Of a DNA stretch of 64,000 nucleotides, positions 62,642 through 64,000 are shown piece after piece. How positions within the stretch are numbered: the stretch's first letter is position 1; each line of letters opens with the position of its first letter. The position numbers and the translations under genes were made by a program. The notes below the pieces were generated by a model, which saw nothing but the letters and a program-made list of their open reading frames with translations, did no database searches and was not told the DNA's origin. Origin of the DNA: Candidatus Methanoplasma sp. (GTDB lineage: Archaea; Thermoplasmatota; Thermoplasmata; Methanomassiliicoccales; Methanomethylophilaceae); NCBI GenBank assembly GCA_031256955.1, contig JAIRPP010000014.1, forward strand, positions 1 through 64,000. The letters are read 5' to 3'.

Positions 62642-63796
62642 ATGGTTTCAAAGAGGATCGCGGACATACCCGCCTCAGGAACGGTATCCCTGTCCAATCT
62701 GGTCAGCTCCCTCAGGCGGGACGGCGCGGACATAGTCTCGTTCTCCATGGGGGAGCCCGACTTCGAGACTCCCAGGAACGTGGTCGACGCGTGCATCGAT
62801 TCTCTCAATTCGGGGTTCACGCACTACACCCCGTCGGCGGGCATCCCGGAGCTGAGGAAGGCGGTCGCCGACAAGTCCCGCAGGGACAACGGCATACCGT
62901 GCGAGGCCAGGAACGTCCTCGTGACCCCGTGCAAGCACGCGATCTACATGACCGCCATGGCGTATCTGGACCCCGGCGACGAGGTCATACTCCCCGATCC
63001 CAGCTGGGTCTCCTACGAGGCGTGCATAAGGGCCGCCGGCGCGCGCCCCGTCTTCATACCCACGAGCTTCGACGAGGGCTTCGTCCTGGACCCGCGCCGC
63101 ATAGAGGAGGCGATCACCCCCAGGACCCGCATGATATTCCTCAACTCCCCGTCCAACCCGACGGGCGGGGTGCTGCCGGGAGACGTCCTGAAGGCGGTGG
63201 CGGAGATAGCCGCCGAGCACGACCTGACCGTCATGTCCGACGAGATCTACGAGAACATAATCTACGAGGGCAGCCACGCGTCCATAGCGTCCCTGCCCGG
63301 GATGTTCGACAGGACCGTCACCATCTCCGGGCTCTCCAAGACCTACGCCATGACCGGCTGGAGGCTCGGATGGGCGATAGCCCCCGAGGAGGGCATAGCG
63401 GCCCTCGACAAGCTGCAGTCCCACTCCATATCCTGCTGCGTCTCGTTCACCCAGCCCGCCGCCGTGGAGGCGCTGTCCGGGCAGCAGGGGGACAGGGACC
63501 GCATGGTCAGGAAGTTCAAGGACCGCCGCGACCTGGCGATGGACCTGATAGAGGACGCGGGGCTCCTCATGTGCAACAGGCCCCAGGGCGCGTTCTACCT
63601 GTTCCCGAAGTACGATCTGGATATGAGCTCGGAGAAGCTGTCCGAGAGGCTGCTGCGGGAGGCGCACGTCGCCGTCACCCCCGGGTCCGCGTTCGGCCCC
63701 AGCGGGGAGGGCTTCTTCAGGATATCCTACGCCGTCGGCGAGGATCAGATCAGAGAGGGCTTCGACAGGATCCACCGCTTCCTGCGCGGCCTCTGA
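62642..63796 (+). CDS. Class I/II aminotransferase (aspartate aminotransferase-like)
   Basis: The 384-residue PLP enzyme has FSMGEPDFETPRNV, YTPSAGIPELRKAVA, LNSPSNPTGGV, SDEIYENIIYEG and the PLP-lysine motif GLSKTYAMTGWRLGW. The C-terminal arginine region is FFRISYAVGEDQI. It most likely transaminates aspartate, alanine or aromatic amino acids. The exact substrate cannot be read from sequence. Confidence 0.9.
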   Translation: MVSKRIADIPASGTVSLSNLVSSLRRDGADIVSFSMGEPDFETPRNVVDACIDSLNSGFTHYTPSAGIPELRKAVADKSRRDNGIPCEARNVLVTPCKHAIYMTAMAYLDPGDEVILPDPSWVSYEACIRAAGARPVFIPTSFDEGFVLDPRRIEEAITPRTRMIFLNSPSNPTGGVLPGDVLKAVAEIAAEHDLTVMSDEIYENIIYEGSHASIASLPGMFDRTVTISGLSKTYAMTGWRLGWAIAPEEGIAALDKLQSHSISCCVSFTQPAAVEALSGQQGDRDRMVRKFKDRRDLAMDLIEDAGLLMCNRPQGAFYLFPKYDLDMSSEKLSERLLREAHVAVTPGSAFGPSGEGFFRISYAVGEDQIREGFDRIHRFLRGL

Positions 63797-63894
63797 CCCT
63801 GCCGCCCCGCCTGGCTTGCGCGCGTCTGTAATAATAAATACAGGTTAGCAGATAGCGCCTTCGTCCATCACACGTGGCGCGCAGAGGGATCACA

Positions 63895-64000
63895 TTGAGC
63901 AGGAAGCTTTTCACGGTCGGACCGGTCCATGTGGATCAGGAGGTCCTCGAGGCGATGACGGCGCCGATGATAACCCATCGGTCCAAAGACTACAAGAACC
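63895..64000 (+). CDS. Class V aminotransferase (alanine-glyoxylate/serine-pyruvate type), 3'-truncated
   Basis: Only 35 codons are in the window. From TTG 63895, preceded by AGAGGGATC as ribosome binding site, they read RKLFTVGPVHVDQEVLEAM followed by MITHRSKDYK. That is the typical beginning of class V PLP aminotransferases such as serine-pyruvate/alanine-glyoxylate aminotransferase. An AT-rich TAATAATAAATAC lies near 63829-63842 as a possible promoter. Confidence 0.75.
   Translation, partial: MSRKLFTVGPVHVDQEVLEAMTAPMITHRSKDYKN

Noticed and set aside
1-64000. rRNA genes, further tRNAs, self-splicing introns
   Set aside because: I saw only the one tRNA-Lys cloverleaf and no rRNA-like sequence.

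Overview
The window looks like a chromosomal segment of a high-GC archaeon. The housekeeping genes are archaeal: RPA with an RPA-associated protein, proteasome-activating nucleotidase (PAN), RpoK, MBF1, a GINS subunit, PurP, pantoate kinase, an HTH-riboflavin kinase (RbkR type), a GPN GTPase and an archaeal-type ProRS. Most first genes of transcription units have a TATA-like box about 25 nt before the start codon, so many mRNAs are probably leaderless. None of the 43 gene ends I call uses TAG (40 TGA, 3 TAA), and one glycosyltransferase carries a single in-frame TAG. Together with giant InlB-B-repeat surface proteins this suggests a pyrrolysine-decoding host-associated methanogen of the Methanomassiliicoccales type. 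That assignment is inference; no pyl or methanogenesis gene lies in the window.

Positions 1-28.8 kb hold two paralogous giant surface proteins in tandem. The first is cut by the left edge (at least 3022 codons). The second has about 5990 residues. Both are long arrays of a roughly 85-residue divergent InlB B-repeat (33 and 55 units by eye), followed by a Gly-rich spacer, one membrane helix and a homologous basic cytoplasmic tail of about 70 residues. The second also has a signal peptide, a Listeria-Bacteroides repeat and a beta-helix-like head. A less GC-rich gene for an AlbA_2/HATPase/wHTH regulator sits between them.

Positions 28.9-36 kb form a membrane and glycan locus: two polytopic membrane proteins, two GT-C glycosyltransferases, an anchored extracytoplasmic protein, a DedA-like protein, a GtrA-like flippase and a dolichyl-phosphate-sugar synthase-like GT2 with the in-frame amber codon. 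It plausibly builds lipid-linked sugars for surface glycosylation, perhaps of the giant proteins.

Positions 36.2-46.3 kb are mainly housekeeping: tRNA-Lys(CUU), a CBS protein, an MBL hydrolase, GINS, then a tight operon DUF167-Toprim-tmk-coaBC-pantoate kinase, followed by DUF357, prs, proS, trmI and an apparently orphan cytosine-5 DNA methyltransferase. A DUF4143-type ATPase follows on the minus strand, and upstream of it lie five exact-period 23-bp AT-rich repeats (47706-47820).

Positions 47.9-64 kb hold purS-purL-purQ, rbkR, two small membrane proteins, a GPN GTPase, PAN, MBF1, DUF2240, rpoK-rpsB, a MEMO-family protein, the RPA pair, purP, a small InlB-B-repeat membrane protein, an aminotransferase and the start of a class V aminotransferase. 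Genes are densely packed. Codirectional neighbours often overlap as ATGA/TGATG, and five convergent pairs overlap by 14 or 17 nt, all in the same relative phase.
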